Assembly: GCA_017652545.1 (NCBI GenBank)
Contig: JAGCAV010000353.1
Coordinates: 1 to 16,051, forward strand
Direction of reading: 5' to 3'
Origin: Lachnospiraceae bacterium
GTDB lineage: Bacteria > Bacillota_A > Clostridia > Lachnospirales > Lachnospiraceae
DNA length: 16,051 nt
In this document: piece by piece, positions 7,181 through 13,925 of the stretch
How the letters are laid out: every line of letters begins with the position of its first letter
Numbering within the stretch: the first letter of the stretch is position 1
Notes under the pieces: generated by a model
Databases searched by the model: none
Told to the model about the DNA's origin: nothing
Seen by the model: the letters and a program-made list of their open reading frames with translations, nothing else
Made by a program: the position numbers and the translations under genes

Positions 7181-7208
7181 GCAGGACAAAGGTTTCCCTT
7201 TGTCCTGC
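7181..7208 (-). terminator. Intrinsic terminator of the polysaccharide-control operon
   Basis: On the minus strand: GCAGGACAAAGG (7208-7197), GAAA tetraloop, CCTTTGTCCTGC (7192-7181), then TTTTGTGG. The 12-bp perfect stem with a stable GAAA loop and a short U run lies 54 bases past the stop of the secreted-protein gene. It also forms the right end of the multi-hairpin element. The plus strand has CTTTTCCC after the stem, so weak bidirectional action is possible. The gap 7209-7261 has only a 6-bp inverted repeat (7220-7238) and the palindrome CTGTTAACAG (7242-7251). Confidence 0.75.
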
Positions 7209-7261
7209 CTTTTCCCTTAGCTATTCAGGAATAATAGCCATCTGTTAACAGAAGATCATTA

Positions 7262-7903
7262 TCACCCTTTTTTGAAGATGCTTGTCTTGATGCCAGCTTT
7301 CTTTGCGGCTTTCAGGAACTTGTTATATTCCTTTTTGGACAGACCCTTCACAGTGACTTTCGTCAGCCCGTTGAAAGCGCCCTTCTTCAGCTTGACCGAA
7401 GAGGCCTTCTTCGTTCTGAACTGGAGCGTAACCTTTTTCTGCTTTGTTCCCTTGAAGGAATTCTTGCTGAAGGTCACCTTCTTCTTGCCGCTGACTGCAA
7501 CAAGCTTGACATTCGATCCCTTGAAAGCCAGCTTCTTCACCACCGTATCCTTGCTTGAAGCAAAGATCGCTCTGGTGATTTTTCTGCCCTTCTTGGAATT
7601 GAACAAACCTTTCTTGCCGTTTCCGACGGTCGTGATCGGTACAGTTTCATTCTTGGAATTCCTGGCATCCTTAAACCAGACGGTCTTTCCGTCACCGCCG
7701 GTATATTCCGCCTTGATTGCTGTAGCTTCATCCTGATTGATCTCAGAAACTACCAGATTTCCGGTATGATCCTGCTCATTGTAATCGATGAATCCGTCAA
7801 CTGCCGCTTCTGTCGGGCTCTGTGCTGCTGCCAGCGCACTGCCTGCTGCACTCATCGTCATGACTGCCGCAAGCACAGCTGCCATCATTTTCTTGATTTT
7901 CAT
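7262..7903 (-). CDS. Secreted, lysine-rich LRR-like surface protein
   Basis: This 213-residue exported protein is the last gene of the polysaccharide-control operon. It has a clear signal peptide (MKIKKMMAAVLAAVMTMSAA, cleavage near SALA|AAQ, residue 25), then a neutral-to-acidic stretch of about 70 residues. The last 118 residues (96-213) hold about 34 lysines and 3 arginines against 2 acidic residues. This part has repeats ending NSFKG, GAFNG and AFKGS and finishes KEYNKFLKAAKKAG. These resemble the C-terminal part of BspA-type leucine-rich-repeat proteins of Clostridia. I chose ATG 7903 because AGGAGGTGA lies 8 bases upstream. A GTG at 7915 lies too close to that site. No sortase signal is present. 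It probably sits on anionic wall polymer or capsule by charge. Confidence 0.8.
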   Translation of the reverse strand: MKIKKMMAAVLAAVMTMSAAGSALAAAQSPTEAAVDGFIDYNEQDHTGNLVVSEINQDEATAIKAEYTGGDGKTVWFKDARNSKNETVPITTVGNGKKGLFNSKKGRKITRAIFASSKDTVVKKLAFKGSNVKLVAVSGKKKVTFSKNSFKGTKQKKVTLQFRTKKASSVKLKKGAFNGLTKVTVKGLSKKEYNKFLKAAKKAGIKTSIFKKG

Positions 7904-7943
7904 TGGTTCATTCACCTCCTTTCCTCAAAAATATCTATAGAGA

Positions 7944-7959
7944 AACCGGTTGCCCGGTT
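7944..7959 (-). other. Small GCAA-tetraloop hairpin at the kinase stop codon
   Basis: On the minus strand AACCGG, GCAA, CCGGTT form a 6-bp stem with a GNRA tetraloop. It overlaps the TAA of the kinase gene and precedes the AGGAGGTGA of the secreted-protein gene. It may modulate translation or stability of the last cistron. Confidence 0.4.
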
Positions 7960-8698
7960 AACTCTCCTTTTCACTGCCGTACTGCCTTCCGTAGTATCGG
8001 CCGTACTGCTTTCCGTAGTACTTCCCGTAATACTTGCCATAGTATTTACCCTTGCCGGCACCGACACGGTTCAGGACAACGCCGAGCAGCGGACAGCCGG
8101 CCCGCTTGAGCTGCGCCATGGAATCCCTTACAGCGCTTTTTGCCGTGAACGCGCTGCGCACCGTCATGATCGCGCCGTCACAGATATTCCCGATCCGCTC
8201 CGCGTCCGAGACCATGCTCAGGGGCGGGGCATCCACAAACACATACCGGTACTGGTACGCAAGATCATTGAGCAGGGAACTGAAGCGTTCACTCTCCAGC
8301 AGCATGGACGGATTGACAATGTTGTTGGCATTCGGAAGAAGATCGCCGCCTTCCAGATCCGTGGTCAGGATACAGTCTTCCAGTTTCTTGTTATCGGAAA
8401 GATAATGAGACAGCCCCCAGATCTCCTTGCCGTCTTCCCGGCTGATTTTGTACTTGGGGATCATCACGGAGTTTCTCATATCCGCATCCACCAGGATACT
8501 GCGCTCGCCGGCCAGCACCATCTGCCGCCACAGGCACATGGCAATAAAGCTCTTCCCTTCATTCGGCTCGGAACTGATGACCATGATCTTCCTGACATCG
8601 GCTCCGAGAAAGCTCACATTGATGCGGAGACGGTTGATCGCCTCCTCCAGCGAATAGGGAAGTTCGGGGTTCACACCGAATACAGCATTCGTATTCAT
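7958..8698 (-). CDS. Bacterial tyrosine kinase, CpsD/CapB type, with repeat-built tyrosine tail
   Basis: This 246-residue cytoplasmic BY-kinase autophosphorylates its C-terminal tyrosine cluster and is activated by the CpsC-like membrane partner encoded just upstream. It shows the PYSLEEAINRLRINVSF helix (14-30), Walker A SSEPNEGKSF (42-51, K49), Walker A' ILVDADM (68-74), the NPSMLLESERF block (129-139) and Walker B VFVDAPP (153-159). The C-terminus is six tandem four-residue units of the form [KR][YQ]YG with 10 tyrosines. The length is typical. Its ATG lies inside the stop of the CpsC-like gene (ATGA overlap). The last gene of the operon starts 54 bases past this gene's stop. Confidence 0.95.
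   Translation of the reverse strand: MNTNAVFGVNPELPYSLEEAINRLRINVSFLGADVRKIMVISSEPNEGKSFIAMCLWRQMVLAGERSILVDADMRNSVMIPKYKISREDGKEIWGLSHYLSDNKKLEDCILTTDLEGGDLLPNANNIVNPSMLLESERFSSLLNDLAYQYRYVFVDAPPLSMVSDAERIGNICDGAIMTVRSAFTAKSAVRDSMAQLKRAGCPLLGVVLNRVGAGKGKYYGKYYGKYYGKQYGRYYGRQYGSEKES
7976..8047 (-). repeat. Six 12-base tandem repeats encoding the kinase tyrosine tail
   Basis: Six in-frame 12-base units encode KYYG, KYYG, KYYG, KQYG, RYYG and RQYG. Codon choice varies between units, so the array is not a very recent expansion. Two units have Gln in place of the first Tyr. The repeat period matches one four-residue unit. Confidence 0.85.
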
Positions 8699-9489
8699 TC
8701 GCCGCCTCCTTTCTTCCCTCCTGTGCCGAACAGCCTTCTTTTTCGTGAGCCTCTGCTCTCATTGCCGCCGCTCTCTCCAAAGCCCCTGATCTCGCCTTCC
8801 GGGATCACGGACAGCGGCAGGACACCGAATTCCCGTTCCACATCCTCGGCCGTCTTGATCGTATCATCCAGCAGATACTGGACGGTCAGGATCGCCAGAA
8901 CGATCATCAGCGCCAGCAGGCCTCCCAGCAGGACATTCTTCTTCATGCTGGGTGAACTTCTCGCCTGGGGCAGGACCGCGTTCTCCGCGATCGTCGGAGA
9001 CGGTGACGCCATGACTTCAGGCAGCTGCGTCTTGGCAGTCCTGGCCACCTGGTTTGCAATATTCATGGCTTCCTGCGGATCCTGGCTGGTTGCCGAGATC
9101 GCGATGATCCTGGTATTGTTGATCACCGACAGGCTGATCATGCTCAGAAGCTGCCCGTACGAGTAATCCAGCTCAAGCTTTTCGATCACTGCCTCCATGA
9201 CGGGACGGCTCTTCATCAGTTCCACATAGTCGTTGGAAAGAGATGTCCCGAGATTCAGGTCGCTCAGATTAACCACCGTATCACTGGACGCGGAAACCAT
9301 ATACATCTTTGCGGTTGCCGTATACCGGTCCGGTACCAGGAAATGGGTATACAGGCCGGCAGCCAGCGCGCCGATGATCAGTGCCGCGATCAGAAACGGA
9401 AGCCGGTTCAGATAGTACCCCAGCAGATCCAGCAGATCGATCTCCATCTCATTTCCGGACTGCCCGGTCTGGTTCGTCAGCTGATTCAT
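8695..9489 (-). CDS. CpsC/Wzz-like chain-length and kinase modulator
   Basis: This 264-residue membrane protein of the Wzz family regulates polysaccharide chain length and, in Gram-positives, activates the separate CpsD kinase. After MEIDLLDLLGYYLNRL comes TM1 (31-50), an extracellular domain (51-183) and TM2 (about 185-207, NVLLGGLLALMIVLAILTVQ). The cytoplasmic tail has the usual DDTIKTAEDVEREFGVLPLSVIP, then a Gly/Arg/Lys-rich end. I chose ATG 9489. The only good ribosome site (GAGGAG) is 12 bases from this ATG and 3 bases from an in-frame GTG at 9498, which would overlap the LCP stop. The downstream end overlaps the kinase start by 4 bases. Confidence 0.92.
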   Translation of the reverse strand: MNQLTNQTGQSGNEMEIDLLDLLGYYLNRLPFLIAALIIGALAAGLYTHFLVPDRYTATAKMYMVSASSDTVVNLSDLNLGTSLSNDYVELMKSRPVMEAVIEKLELDYSYGQLLSMISLSVINNTRIIAISATSQDPQEAMNIANQVARTAKTQLPEVMASPSPTIAENAVLPQARSSPSMKKNVLLGGLLALMIVLAILTVQYLLDDTIKTAEDVEREFGVLPLSVIPEGEIRGFGESGGNESRGSRKRRLFGTGGKKGGGE

Positions 9490-9494
9490 ACCTG

Positions 9495-10646
9495 TCACTC
9501 ACTCCTCGTCTCATCTTCGTAAAGATCGTCATAAAGACTGTCGTACTCATCTTCATAGAGATCTTCATCATCCATATCATCAGAAAACAGCAGTTCGGAA
9601 ATATCTTCCGTCATGTCTTCGTCTTCTTCTGCAACAACCAGGGAGAACAGATCCTGCAGGATACTCAACACAGAATCCGTATCCGGGTAGAACTCCTCAT
9701 GTTCAAGGCCGTCGGCCAGTGTCGTTCCCAGTACGGTCTTTCCCTCGAAAGTATACAGCCCCTTGTTCTCACCGTCCATGACCATTTTTGCGATCCTGGA
9801 CACATCGTTCCCGTTCATGTTGGTCTGCGCGACATCCCTGACCGTATTCCAGAAGGCCTGAACCGCTTTGGGATTGTCATATATCCTGTCAGCTGCCTTC
9901 TGAAAAAACGCGTCCAGATAGGTTCTCTGCCTGCGCATACGCTCTTCGTTGGTTCCCTCTCCGACACTCATCCTCGCCCGGAGGAATTTTTCCGCCTGGT
10001 CACCGGTCAGAGTCACCGTCTGTCCCTGAACGAAAGCCGGATCCACAACGGTCATATCCGGATCCTCTATGACAACCTCAACACCGTCCACGGCTTCATT
10101 GAGCGTCGCGATATCCCGCATGTTCAGGATATAGTATCCGTCAACGACCTCCAGTTCTCCCAGCAGATCCCTGACAGCCCGTACCTGGTTGCGGGCGCTC
10201 ACCTCCGGATTGCTTCCGTACCAGTGGGCGGTACAGATCTGCATGGTATTCCATCCCGCCGGCTGATCGTTTTCATCCAGCAGCATTACTTCCGCCATTG
10301 TATTCCGGTCGATCTGGATCACGCCGTATGAACCGTCTGTGTGGTCCATGACCAGAAACATCAGAAAATCCGCCATGGCGCCGTGATAGGGCTGGTCCGG
10401 ATCCGTCTCGTTCCCGCTGTTGTCCGTTCCGGCAAACAGGAATGTTTCGATCCTGTGTGTAAATCCGTAAAGCGTATCATCCAGGTAAAGCGTATTATCA
10501 TCAAACCACTGCGTCTGTGTCCCGCTCCCGTCGTTTGCATAACGGTTCTTTTCCGGGAGCAGCAGGTAGACGATCAGCGCGATCACGACTGCCGCGAATA
10601 TCAGGAGCAATATCCCCGCCTTTCCGGCGGAAATCCTTACTTTCAT
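9495..10646 (-). CDS. LCP (LytR-CpsA-Psr) family protein with acidic tyrosine-containing tail
   Basis: This 383-residue membrane-anchored enzyme belongs to a family that transfers lipid-linked glycopolymers to peptidoglycan. A single N-terminal TM (about 10-30) puts the rest outside. LCP landmarks include FLFAGTDNSGNE, FLMFLVMDHTDGSYGVIQID with RNTM, the HWYGSNPEVSARNQVRAVRD region, YILNMRDIATLNEAVDGVEV and LRARMSVGEGTNEERMRRQR, whose arginines are conserved in the family. The last 47 residues hold 24 Asp/Glu, one Arg and 4 Tyr, an extension I do not know from typical LCP proteins. GAGGTG lies 8 bases before the ATG. The ATG overlaps the phosphatase stop (ATGA). Confidence 0.9.
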   Translation of the reverse strand: MKVRISAGKAGILLLIFAAVVIALIVYLLLPEKNRYANDGSGTQTQWFDDNTLYLDDTLYGFTHRIETFLFAGTDNSGNETDPDQPYHGAMADFLMFLVMDHTDGSYGVIQIDRNTMAEVMLLDENDQPAGWNTMQICTAHWYGSNPEVSARNQVRAVRDLLGELEVVDGYYILNMRDIATLNEAVDGVEVVIEDPDMTVVDPAFVQGQTVTLTGDQAEKFLRARMSVGEGTNEERMRRQRTYLDAFFQKAADRIYDNPKAVQAFWNTVRDVAQTNMNGNDVSRIAKMVMDGENKGLYTFEGKTVLGTTLADGLEHEEFYPDTDSVLSILQDLFSLVVAEEDEDMTEDISELLFSDDMDDEDLYEDEYDSLYDDLYEDETRSE

Positions 10647-11365
10647 GTATGAATCACCTCTTCGGCAAGCAGATCCGATGATGTCAGCTTCCCTTCACCG
10701 TACAAAGACCGGATCACTTCCCCTGCCTGCCGGAGGTTGGGTCTTCTGTCAGTCAGATTATGGCAGTCGCTGCCCAGCAGAAATGCATCATGGTCCCTGA
10801 TATAGTCCAGGCAGAACCGCTTCGTCCTGTCCGGACCGAACAGCGAATTCTTTCTGAGAATGCTTTCCGCATTCAGCTGGACCAGGACATTCATGTCCAG
10901 GATACGATCCCAGGACTTTTTATCTTTCTGAAGCCGGATATATCTCTCCGTGTGCGCCAGGACGATCCGCAGCTTCTGTCTCCGGATCAGATCATCCACA
11001 TCCCGGCATACCTCATCATTCCACTGGGCGAACGGCATTTCCAGCAGAAGGGTCCTCGTTCCTTCGATCGTCAGCAGGGGAATCTGATCCGCCCTGCCGA
11101 TCCCGGGAAAGTAATATACCTCTGCCCCCACAAGGATCTGCGGAACTTTGGTTTCTTCTTCCACGGCCTTCTTCACACTGTCAAACGCCCGCTGCCGTCT
11201 TTCCAGAAATCTGCTGATGGAGATACGCTGTGCATAAAAATGCGGGGTCGCAACAATCGTCGTTACCCCTTCCGCCTTCTCTGCCTCAATCATTTGTACA
11301 CTCTCACCGACACTCCGGCTGCCGTCATCTATGCCGGGAAGAATGTGGGTATGCAGATCGATCAT
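10643..11365 (-). CDS. PHP-type protein-tyrosine phosphatase, CpsB/YwqE family
   Basis: This 240-residue cytoplasmic metal-dependent phosphatase dephosphorylates the CpsD-type kinase. The PHP metal ligands are all visible: MIDLHTHILPGIDDGS (H5, H7, D14), ATPHFY (H42), GAEVYY (E82), LAHTERY (H138) and LGSDCHN (D200, H202). The length is normal for CpsB (about 240-255). It is the first gene of the operon, with the start ATG at 11365 preceded by GGAG at 4 bases, a short spacing. The promoter is 65-93 bases upstream. Placing phosphatase, LCP protein, modulator and kinase together is the standard capsule/exopolysaccharide control set. Confidence 0.95.
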   Translation of the reverse strand: MIDLHTHILPGIDDGSRSVGESVQMIEAEKAEGVTTIVATPHFYAQRISISRFLERRQRAFDSVKKAVEEETKVPQILVGAEVYYFPGIGRADQIPLLTIEGTRTLLLEMPFAQWNDEVCRDVDDLIRRQKLRIVLAHTERYIRLQKDKKSWDRILDMNVLVQLNAESILRKNSLFGPDRTKRFCLDYIRDHDAFLLGSDCHNLTDRRPNLRQAGEVIRSLYGEGKLTSSDLLAEEVIHT

Positions 11366-11429
11366 AAATCTCCGTTCCGGATCTCTTCATCAGGTCATCG
11401 CCACCATGCTGCCTTTTTTAACGCGTAAC

Positions 11430-11458
11430 ATTATAGCACCTTCGTTTTGCTTTGACAA
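11430..11458 (-). promoter_or_regulatory. Promoter of the polysaccharide-control operon
   Basis: On the minus strand TTGTCA (11458-11453), an exact 17-base spacer and TATAAT (11435-11430). The -10 is perfect and the -35 matches 5 of 6. Transcription would start near 11423, leaving a leader of about 58 bases. The gap to the Mur-ligase gene (11459-11534) holds only a T-rich run and a weak CGGAA/TTCCG stem just past that gene's stop, a poor terminator. Confidence 0.85.
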
Positions 11459-11534
11459 TGAACAGTCTGTGAATCTTTCACTGCAACTTTATACAAAAAA
11501 ATTGCACGAAAACGGCCGGAAAATATTCATTCCG

Positions 11535-12866
11535 TCACATACGCCCCCATGCTTTGATCTCCGCTATGACAGATGTGGTTCCCAGGATCACGATATCATC
11601 CCCATATTGCCCTGCAAGATCCAGTGCCTCACGGACCGACTTCGTCACCGCTGCGTGAATGCCTTCGGCTTCCAGACGATCAGCCTGCCTGTCTGTAAAT
11701 ATGTAATGCGGGTTCTGTGATCTGGTCAGGATCACGCGCTCTGCCACCCCGGCCATCTCCCGCACGACGCCGGCATAATCCTTGTCGTCGGGTATGCCAA
11801 CGACCACACTTGCCTTCCGGATCCCCAGATGTCTGAGCACATCCTTCACATTCTGACAGCTTGCCGGATTGATGCACGCATCCAGAAGGATCAGCGGATC
11901 GGAACCGATCACTTCCATCCTTCCCGGCCAGGTCAGCGCAGGAAGACTCTTTCTGACCGCCTCCGGGTCCAGGTCCCGCCCCGTTTCCGGAATCCCCGAA
12001 GCATTCAGCTCATCGATGACATCCACGCTCAGCGCCAGGGCGAGCGCGCAGTTCCGTGCCTGATGTTCTCCCAGGAGCGGGATGGAAAGATTCGCAAAGC
12101 AGCTGTCCCCCACCCTCACGTCAAAGCGCATCCCGGTCTTCTGATAGCTTATGTTTTCCGCCCAAAAGTCCTTTCCATAGACCTTCAGCGGCGTGCCGAA
12201 CCGTTCCGCGCGTTCCCGGATCCTGCTCAGCACCCCCTCTGTCTGCAGGGCAGTATATACGCAGGCCTGTTCCCCGGTGATCACATGAGCCTTATCTTCG
12301 GCGATCTCCTCCGCCGTATCCCCCAGTTCCCTGGTATGCTCCGGAAAGATGCTGTTGATCACGGCATACCGGTGCAGCGTATTGTTGACATCATCATATT
12401 CTGCGCCTTTCCCGCATTCAAGGATATTGAAGCAGGTCCGCTCTTCGTTGAAGTATTCCAGGCCGACCAGTGTCTGGATACCGATCGGGCTGATACAGAC
12501 GCTTTCAGGAACCGAAGAATCGATCGCTTCGATCAGCGGACTGATCCGGGTCACGATATCGGCAAAACGTTCATCCGGTATCTTCTCATTGTTCACCCTG
12601 AACCGTTCGCAGAAATCAGCGATATGCGGGCTGGTCATCAGGCCGACCCGGCAGACTGTCTGAAGGATACAGGAGATCATGGCAGCCACGGACCCCTTCC
12701 CCTTGCTTCCCGTCACGATGGCGCACGGCGTTCCGGCTCTCTCCCTGATCAGATCCCGCGTCAGGTCGGGCCGCCTTTTATCACGGTCCTTTGCCTCATA
12801 ATCCTGGAATCTTTCCGCTTTCATATAAGATCTGTAGATAAAGTCCTCTGCTTCCGCCCTGTTCAT
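11535..12866 (-). CDS. FolC-like Mur ligase family protein (ATP-dependent amide ligase of unknown substrate)
   Basis: This 443-residue ligase follows the FolC (folylpolyglutamate/dihydrofolate synthase) plan. It has P-loop TGSKGKGS (52-59), LMTSPHIADFCERFRVNNE (76-94; FolC has SPHL, ERI, NGE), ECGKGAEYDDVN (150-161), NSIFPEHTRELGDTAEEIAE and DKAHVI (171-196), LLGEHQARNCALALA and WPGRMEVIGSDPLILLDACIN. The FolC signature DGAHNP is replaced by DACINP, and the first 50 residues are unlike FolC. So the reaction type, acyl-phosphate activation and amide bond formation, is likely, while folate as substrate is doubtful. I chose ATG 12866: it overlaps the stop of the ATP-grasp gene (ATGA), and GGAG is 9 bases upstream. 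A TTG at 12872 is the alternative. Confidence 0.85.
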   Translation of the reverse strand: MNRAEAEDFIYRSYMKAERFQDYEAKDRDKRRPDLTRDLIRERAGTPCAIVTGSKGKGSVAAMISCILQTVCRVGLMTSPHIADFCERFRVNNEKIPDERFADIVTRISPLIEAIDSSVPESVCISPIGIQTLVGLEYFNEERTCFNILECGKGAEYDDVNNTLHRYAVINSIFPEHTRELGDTAEEIAEDKAHVITGEQACVYTALQTEGVLSRIRERAERFGTPLKVYGKDFWAENISYQKTGMRFDVRVGDSCFANLSIPLLGEHQARNCALALALSVDVIDELNASGIPETGRDLDPEAVRKSLPALTWPGRMEVIGSDPLILLDACINPASCQNVKDVLRHLGIRKASVVVGIPDDKDYAGVVREMAGVAERVILTRSQNPHYIFTDRQADRLEAEGIHAAVTKSVREALDLAGQYGDDIVILGTTSVIAEIKAWGRM

Positions 12867-13753
12867 AGGCAAAGTCTCCCCGCATGCGCTTCATGCTCTC
12901 CCCGCTCGAAATCGTCACGGATGGTTCTCATGATCTCTCCCGCCACATTCACACCGGATGCCTTCTCAATCCCCTCGATGCCGGGCATGACATTGATCTC
13001 ACAAAAATACGGTTTATCATCTCCGAACATGAGATCGATCCCGAGAAAATCAAGGCCTGTCTGATCATAGATCTGTTCTGCGATCCGGGAGATCTGCGCT
13101 GTGATCTCCATCGGTCTCACCCGGGCGCCGAGCGCGACGTTGGCCCTGAAATCACCCTGCGACTCTCTGACCATACAGGCGATCACTTTTCCCCGGATGC
13201 TGTAAAACCGCATGTCCCGTCCGTAACTTGTCCGGACGAACGCCTCATACAGCCATTCCTTTGCCTGACCGTATTCCGCCTTAAGTCTTCCGTAATCCCC
13301 CGGTTCCCGGATCAGAATGATCTCCTCCCCCATGGAGCTTTCCAGGCCTTTTGCCACAAAGGGACTGCCAAGGTATGCTGTCAGTTCCTCATACGGCAGG
13401 GAAGCCGTCCCCATCGCCCAGGCGGGGATCAGGAAGTCATCGGAGCGAAGACGTGACACCTGTTCATACTTATTTACATAGATCTGAAATGCTTCCAGCG
13501 GATTATAGGACCTAACAGCCAGGGCATTGACCGCATCTTTCATTTTTCCCCACTTATAGCGGTTGATGACAAAATCACACTTTTCAAGCACCTGCCCTCT
13601 GTTGATCAGCCTGTTTCCGGCAGCGACCGTATCATGGATCCCGACGATTCGCAGATCCATCTGCAGCCTGCGCGCCTCTTCCGCCAGCCGGCGGCAGGTA
13701 TAGGCGTTACCCATATTGTTGTATTTTTCAATGATATATCCGTGTAAAGGCAC
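12863..13753 (-). CDS. RimK-like ATP-grasp ligase
   Basis: This 296-residue protein of the RimK/LysX/CofF ATP-grasp group would join an amino acid to a carboxylate through an acyl phosphate. Motifs are FVAKGLESSMGEEIILI (132-148, nucleotide-binding strand and glycine loop), GRDMRFYSIRGKVIACMVRE (178-197), GDFRANVALGA (200-210) and FLGIDLMFGDDKPYFCEINV (236-255), whose D240, E252 and N254 are the expected Mg ligands. PGIEGIEKASGVNVAGEI follows, as in RimK. The start is probably GTG at 13753 with AGGAGG 8 bases upstream. An in-frame ATG at 13837 lies upstream of the predicted promoter and would add 28 unrelated residues. It is translationally coupled to the Mur-ligase gene. Confidence 0.88.
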   Translation of the reverse strand: MPLHGYIIEKYNNMGNAYTCRRLAEEARRLQMDLRIVGIHDTVAAGNRLINRGQVLEKCDFVINRYKWGKMKDAVNALAVRSYNPLEAFQIYVNKYEQVSRLRSDDFLIPAWAMGTASLPYEELTAYLGSPFVAKGLESSMGEEIILIREPGDYGRLKAEYGQAKEWLYEAFVRTSYGRDMRFYSIRGKVIACMVRESQGDFRANVALGARVRPMEITAQISRIAEQIYDQTGLDFLGIDLMFGDDKPYFCEINVMPGIEGIEKASGVNVAGEIMRTIRDDFERGEHEAHAGRLCL

Positions 13754-13780
13754 GATACAGGCCTCCTTTGCTCTCCTTTG

Positions 13781-13796
13781 CGGCACAGATGTGCCG
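13781..13796 (-). other. Leader hairpin or operator near the start of the ligase operon transcript
   Basis: CGGCACA (13781-13787) and TGTGCCG (13790-13796) are perfect complements around GA, a 16-base palindrome. It lies roughly 5-20 bases after the predicted transcription start. On the plus strand TGTTTTTATT follows nearby, so it could also act as a small terminator, but no plus-strand gene lies upstream. Confidence 0.4.
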
Positions 13797-13807
13797 GCCG
13801 TGTTTTT

Positions 13808-13813
13808 ATTGTA
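13808..13813 (-). promoter_or_regulatory. Candidate -10 box of the ligase operon
   Basis: Minus strand TACAAT, 5 of 6 to consensus. A -35 at 17 bases (TGGGAA) is poor. It places the start of transcription near 13801, about 48 bases before the GTG start at 13753. Confidence 0.4.
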
Positions 13814-13886
13814 CACCCGGATTGCGGAATTTCCCATACGTTTCTGCGGGGCAGCTTCGCTCCCGCTGTCCCGGTGTATTCATTCA

Positions 13887-13895
13887 TGCTATAAT
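13887..13895 (+). promoter_or_regulatory. Extended -10 promoter of the GH67 gene
   Basis: TGCTATAAT is a perfect -10 (13890-13895) with a TGn extension and a poor -35. It lies 31 bases before the ATG at 13926. It diverges from the ligase promoter with about 75 bases between the two -10 boxes. Confidence 0.65.
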
Positions 13896-13925
13896 GGATT
13901 GCAGAAACAGACAGGGAGGGCAAAA

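Larger units (their letters stand above)
7002..7208. repeat. Compact multi-hairpin intergenic element with near-identical inverted ends (MITE-like)
   Basis: This stretch of about 207 bases lies between two minus-strand operons and carries no believable gene. The left end GCAGAACAAAG (7002-7012) and the right end CTTTGTCCTGC (7198-7208) are inverted copies with one mismatch. Inside are at least four strong hairpins: 7010-7027, 7073-7095, 7140-7180 (19-bp perfect stem) and 7181-7208 (12-bp perfect stem). The middle is much more GC-rich than the flanks. It could be a non-autonomous transposon-like element, an extragenic palindrome cluster or a structured RNA. I see no transposase and no clear target duplication. 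Copy number elsewhere is not visible from here. Confidence 0.6.

Noticed and set aside
6983..7234. Plus-strand 83-codon open frame across the hairpin element
   Set aside because: It merely translates the palindromes, has no ribosome site and low-complexity basic text. It is the sort of false gene such repeats generate.
7976..8047. CRISPR-like or microsatellite noncoding repeat
   Set aside because: The 12-base units are in frame within the kinase gene and encode its expected tyrosine tail. There are no spacers.
7766..9166. Plus-strand 466-codon open frame
   Set aside because: It is antisense to the CpsD and CpsC genes, whose motifs are unmistakable. Its His/Arg/Pro-rich text is typical of a high-GC shadow frame.
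11505..11560. Intrinsic terminator after the Mur-ligase gene
   Set aside because: Only a 5-bp CGGAA/TTCCG stem is found, and the T run is about 20 bases beyond it, too far for a standard terminator.
11829..13064. Plus-strand 411-codon open frame
   Set aside because: It is antisense to the Mur-ligase and ATP-grasp genes, with no ribosome site and no family motif.
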